This document shows positions 25,642 to 28,371 of a stretch of DNA of 28,371 nt, piece by piece. Made by a program: the position numbers and the translations under genes. Numbering within the stretch: the first letter of the stretch is position 1; each line of letters starts with the position of its first letter. Source of the DNA: JAGOUN01 sp040389005 (GTDB taxonomy: Bacteria > Pseudomonadota > Gammaproteobacteria > JAGOUN01); assembly GCA_040389005.1 (NCBI GenBank), contig JAZKAS010000001.1:1-28371 (forward strand), read 5' to 3'. Below the pieces are notes generated by a model. It did not search any database, had not been told where the DNA came from, and was given only the letters and a program-made list of their open reading frames with translations.

Positions 25642-25890
25642 ATGACTGAAGTGATTATTTATACCAAATCTTCTGGTTGCCCGTATTGTGTCACTGCAAA
25701 AAAATTAATTGAAAGAGAAGGCCTAGCTTATCAAGAAATCAAGATTGATGAAAACCTTGAAAAACGTGATGAAATGATTGAACGCAGCGGTGGACGCAGA
25801 ACTGTACCACAAATTTTTATCAATGGTGAACATCGCGGTGGATCGGATGATCTACACGCGTATTATGAAAAACATGGGACGTTGTTATAA
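25642..25890 (+). CDS. grxC: Glutaredoxin 3
   Basis: An 82-residue protein. The start is the ATG at 25642 (MTEVIIYTKSSGCPYC) with AAAGGA upstream. The CPYC redox pair (Cys13 and Cys16), TVPQIFI with the cis-proline, and GGSDDL for glutathione binding define the dithiol glutaredoxin GrxC class. Its last about 70 bases overlap the end of the convergent FUSC gene. The usual downstream neighbour secB is not present here. Confidence 0.96.
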   Translation: MTEVIIYTKSSGCPYCVTAKKLIEREGLAYQEIKIDENLEKRDEMIERSGGRRTVPQIFINGEHRGGSDDLHAYYEKHGTLL

Positions 25891-26873
25891 GCTCTACGTG
25901 CTTTATCTCATCCACAACATCACACACTGTTTGAATAAATGCACCGATTATCCAACGGAGCTCTTGCTCTGCTTTGATTGGTGTATTTTGTAAGTAATCA
26001 AATATTCTATGCATTTCGTCGGTAGCAACCATGGAAAAATTCTGTTGCGCCTTATTAATAAAAGCGAGCAAAAGTTGATACAATTCCCCGCCCGGAGTAA
26101 TCATGACATTTTCTGTTGCTATACTGCCCAATGTATTAATCGCAGAATATAAACAATTAAATTTCAATGCAGTGTTATCCGCCTGTTTATAGANNNNNNN
26201 NNNAATTGGCTTTTTTTCCAGGCTCGTGCTCAATCAGTGTCATTTCTTCTTTTAGTTTTGACAGCGTATTTTCTAGCATCTTTAAATCGGTATTTTTTTC
26301 TTCTAATAACAATGTTTCACTCAGAAATGCATGGGTAAATTTTGTGAATAATTGCGTTACTTGTGAAATATAAGTCTGAAATTCACGCTCAAGAACTTGA
26401 CTCATGCGATTGGGCCATACATATAATGAGATTATCACGGCAATTGCCACGCCTAAAGCTGTATCCAATATTCTTGCAACTCCATAGTGAATAGGATGAT
26501 GCGAAGCCACACCAAAAGTTAAGACGAACAAAATAGTAATAAAAACAACGCAAACGGAGTAATAAGGAAAATAATAAACAGCGCCAAAAATACAGATAGG
26601 CATGATAAGCGCAATACCAAGCGGCCAATGTAATAAATATAACGCAAGCAATACGCTAATGATGACCCCTAAAAGAGTACCATAAATTCGTTGTTTACCT
26701 CGATGAAAAGAAGCGCCTACATGTAACTTTGTGACGGTCATCGCACCAAACAGGACCCAATAACTTTGTTGGATATCAAGAAAATAGGCGCTGACTAAGG
26801 CTAATAAAGCGGCTAATCCACCTTTGATCGCATATTTTAGGTATTCTTGATTAATCGATGCGCTCATTAACAT
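25820..26873 (-). CDS. FUSC family membrane protein, second subunit (scaffold gap inside)
   Basis: The ATG at 26873 comes one base after the stop of the preceding FUSC gene (TAGCATG), so translation is coupled. The first about 150 residues hold six hydrophobic helices with the FUSC-type core QQSYWVLFGAMTVTKLHVGASFHRGKQR split over helix and loop (two adjoining parts), then a helical cytoplasmic region. The N run at 26194-26203 changes the apparent frame, which only means that the gap length is not a true 10. After it the reading continues YKQADNTALKFNC to the stop at 25820, overlapping grxC by 71 bases tail to tail. The family includes aromatic acid exporters (AaeB) and YccS; the substrate here is unknown. 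Confidence 0.8.
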
Positions 26874-26874
26874 G

Positions 26875-27909
26875 CTACAACCTCGACTGCTGCAAATAAA
26901 TAATGCTCTCTTTGACCGCACTGCTTGTAAGGAATAGCGCAAAGCACTCTAATTCATCGGCCAATTTACTTAGAGCATAAATAAGAGGTGCCGTTTCTAT
27001 GTGCGCCACATTTTTAATTTTATTTAATAAATAATGCACAGATTTGAGTGTTTTATTTTGATCTGAGATTTCAAGAAAACTTTTTTGCAAAGATTGAAAG
27101 CTGATATGTAACTCTTCAAGAGTCAACTTGGTCTCTGTCAAAAAAACATGCTTTTTAGTATGTTCAAGCGTGAGCAACCAATAAAAAATCTGTGCATATG
27201 AATCGTAAAAATTTTCGAGCATCTTTTTTGTGGCAGAATGATTGATGCTGTACGTACAGCCAAGTCTATCTGAAAGACAGCGCAATTGGGAAAGTGCCTC
27301 TCGTGCTTCATCATATCTATCTCTATTTTTACTCGCTCGGTTTTCAAAAAGTATGTGATGAAATACATATTCCATATAGCTTTGAAAGGAAATTAAGATG
27401 CTCTGCAACTGTGGAATAATTTTATCTTTGTTTCTTCTTGGAATTTTGACAAGCAGCATAACATACGCAACAAGCACGCCAATTAAAAGAGGCGTGATAC
27501 GCACTGTCCATTGCGACCATGTAATGGGAAAAAAAGCATTAGTCATTATTAATACGGCGCTCCATATACCTACCAAAGCACGATCAGTTCCAAGATAACT
27601 AAAATAAAAAGCAACACCAATAAGACTGACAATGACGCTCCACAGTGCCCACAACGTCCCCGAGAATACGGCTATGGTTGCACCTAAAATTGCAATGATG
27701 ATGGATCCGATAAAAATGGTTGATCTAGCACAAAAACGCCCGCCGTAAGCGTATAATTGCAGTGTCATGACTGCACTACTGATTAGCCAAAGTCCAGTGT
27801 TTGAAAAAAAATAGGTGAAAAACAAGCAAATAATCGCTGCTAATGCGCTGCGCGTCGCCCAAACAAAACGCGAGTAGTCAAAATGAATTAAAGGCAGAAA
27901 GAAATTCAA
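26875..27909 (-). CDS. FUSC family membrane protein, first subunit
   Basis: About 344 residues from the TTG at 27909, which has GGGAG five to six bases ahead; a TTG at 27921 is an alternative. Six hydrophobic helices in the first about 155 residues (from FFLPLIHFDYSRFVWATRSA to LLIGVLVAYVMLLVKI) carry the YxGRxxAR-like loop (YGGRFCARSTIF), followed by a basic stretch and a long helical cytoplasmic domain. In YccS-like proteins two such membrane halves are fused in one chain of about 700 residues; here they are separate genes one base apart. Efflux of organic anions is a family-level guess. Confidence 0.82.
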   Translation of the reverse strand: MNFFLPLIHFDYSRFVWATRSALAAIICLFFTYFFSNTGLWLISSAVMTLQLYAYGGRFCARSTIFIGSIIIAILGATIAVFSGTLWALWSVIVSLIGVAFYFSYLGTDRALVGIWSAVLIMTNAFFPITWSQWTVRITPLLIGVLVAYVMLLVKIPRRNKDKIIPQLQSILISFQSYMEYVFHHILFENRASKNRDRYDEAREALSQLRCLSDRLGCTYSINHSATKKMLENFYDSYAQIFYWLLTLEHTKKHVFLTETKLTLEELHISFQSLQKSFLEISDQNKTLKSVHYLLNKIKNVAHIETAPLIYALSKLADELECFALFLTSSAVKESIIYLQQSRL

Positions 27910-27958
27910 AGCAGCTCCCAAAAAGCTATTAATCGGTGAGCAGAATTAAGAAATATTT

Positions 27959-27993
27959 AAAAAATACCGTTGGCGCAGGTTATGCGCCAACGG
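27959..27993 (-). terminator. Rho-independent terminator of fis
   Basis: On the minus strand an 11-base perfect stem (CCGTTGGCGCA / TGCGCCAACGG) with a 5-base loop is followed by TATTTTTT. It lies 10 bases after the fis stop, before the FUSC genes. Confidence 0.92.
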
Positions 27994-28003
27994 CAATTAT
28001 TTT

Positions 28004-28279
28004 TTACAGCATACCGTAACGCTTCATCTTCTTACGTAACGTTCCGCGAGAAATTCCAAGTAATTTTGCAGCTCTCACTTGATTGCTTCGTACGTATTTT
28101 AGCACACGCTTTAATAGAGGCTCTTCGATTTGTTCAAGTACTAATTCGTACAAGTTAGCAATTTCTGGATTATCTAATATTCTCAGATATTGGTCCACAG
28201 ACTGCTCGACACATGAAGTTAAATTAGCGGTTACTTGATCATTCTCAACAATGTGAACATTTTCCATTGTGACATCCAC
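28004..28279 (-). CDS. fis: Fis nucleoid-associated DNA-binding protein
   Basis: A 91-residue protein with the Fis layout: a variable N-terminal arm, core helices with YELVLEQIEEPLLKRVLKY, and the C-terminal helix-turn-helix NQVRAAKLLGISRGTLRKK. Fis bends DNA and tunes stable RNA and virulence genes (family knowledge); its presence supports a gammaproteobacterial host. The ATG at 28279 has GGAG very close ahead; the in-frame ATG at 28267 is an alternative with the same GGAG about 11 bases ahead. In many relatives dusB precedes fis; only 92 bases are visible upstream, too few to tell. Confidence 0.95.
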   Translation of the reverse strand: MDVTMENVHIVENDQVTANLTSCVEQSVDQYLRILDNPEIANLYELVLEQIEEPLLKRVLKYVRSNQVRAAKLLGISRGTLRKKMKRYGML

Positions 28280-28371
28280 TCCAATTTGATGTTAATTCCA
28301 ACAGCACTAAAGTTCTAGCGCCTTACCCGAACAGCTTAATACAAAATGTGATCAGCTGTAATTTACATGTG

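Noticed and set aside
26187..26233. Apparent frameshift at the FUSC gap
   Set aside because: The 10-N run is a fixed-size filler; the frame difference reflects the unknown gap length.
1..28371. CRISPR arrays, insertion sequences, integrase or attachment sites
   Set aside because: None seen: no regular spaced repeats, no transposase or recombinase motifs, and no repeat of the tRNA end within the window.

Overview
The window looks like an AT-rich gammaproteobacterium, most likely Legionellales/Coxiellales-like. The support is a Fis gene, a rimK–aspartoacylase–zinc-protease group, a yibN-like rhodanese next to grxC, typA and wrbA, a eukaryotic-like Ser/Thr kinase, and large lineage-specific proteins resembling host-directed effectors. 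The order is inferred from gene style, not from a marker. The sequence is a scaffold: N runs at 4897-4906, 13165-13174, 18455-18464, 21665-21708 and 26194-26203 are gaps of unknown true length, so frame changes across them mean nothing.

Region 1 (1-14403, all minus strand) is one polyketide operon. In transcription order it holds an acyl-CoA-dehydrogenase-type oxidase, a stand-alone amino-acid-activating ligase, a free carrier protein, a KS-AT-DH-ER-KR-ACP synthase, a KS-DH-KR-ACP synthase with no AT, and the start of a third synthase. The ligase pocket residues read D-L-F-Y-L-A-L-V-C, a proline code of the pyrrole/anatoxin starter type. The oxidase has the features of prolyl-carrier-protein oxidases. 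Order and domain content match, as far as I remember, the cyanobacterial anatoxin-a genes anaB-C-D-E-F-G. The expected logic is: load proline on the carrier, oxidise it to a pyrroline or pyrrole, extend with full reduction, extend again with ketoreduction and dehydration or cyclisation, then pass to the third synthase. The oxidase and ligase genes both carry frame disruptions, and a phosphoesterase-like remnant lies between them at a scaffold gap.

Region 2 (14404-17056) holds a divergent multi-pass membrane protein of unknown role and a convergent eukaryotic-like protein kinase. Region 3 (17057-19476) is a minus-strand rimK operon for protein modification (RimK ligase, aspartoacylase-like zinc hydrolase, RimB-like protease). 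Region 4 (19540-22333) holds tRNA-Ser(GGA) with its promoter, a frameshifted small membrane protein, and a large unknown protein with a C-terminal membrane hairpin, broken by a gap.

Region 5 (22286-25890) is housekeeping: wrbA and typA on the minus strand, a short interrupted gene with its own promoter, then a membrane-anchored rhodanese and glutaredoxin 3 on the plus strand. Region 6 (25820-28279) holds a two-gene FUSC-type membrane transporter system and fis with a strong terminator. No insertion sequence, integrase, CRISPR array or rRNA was seen.
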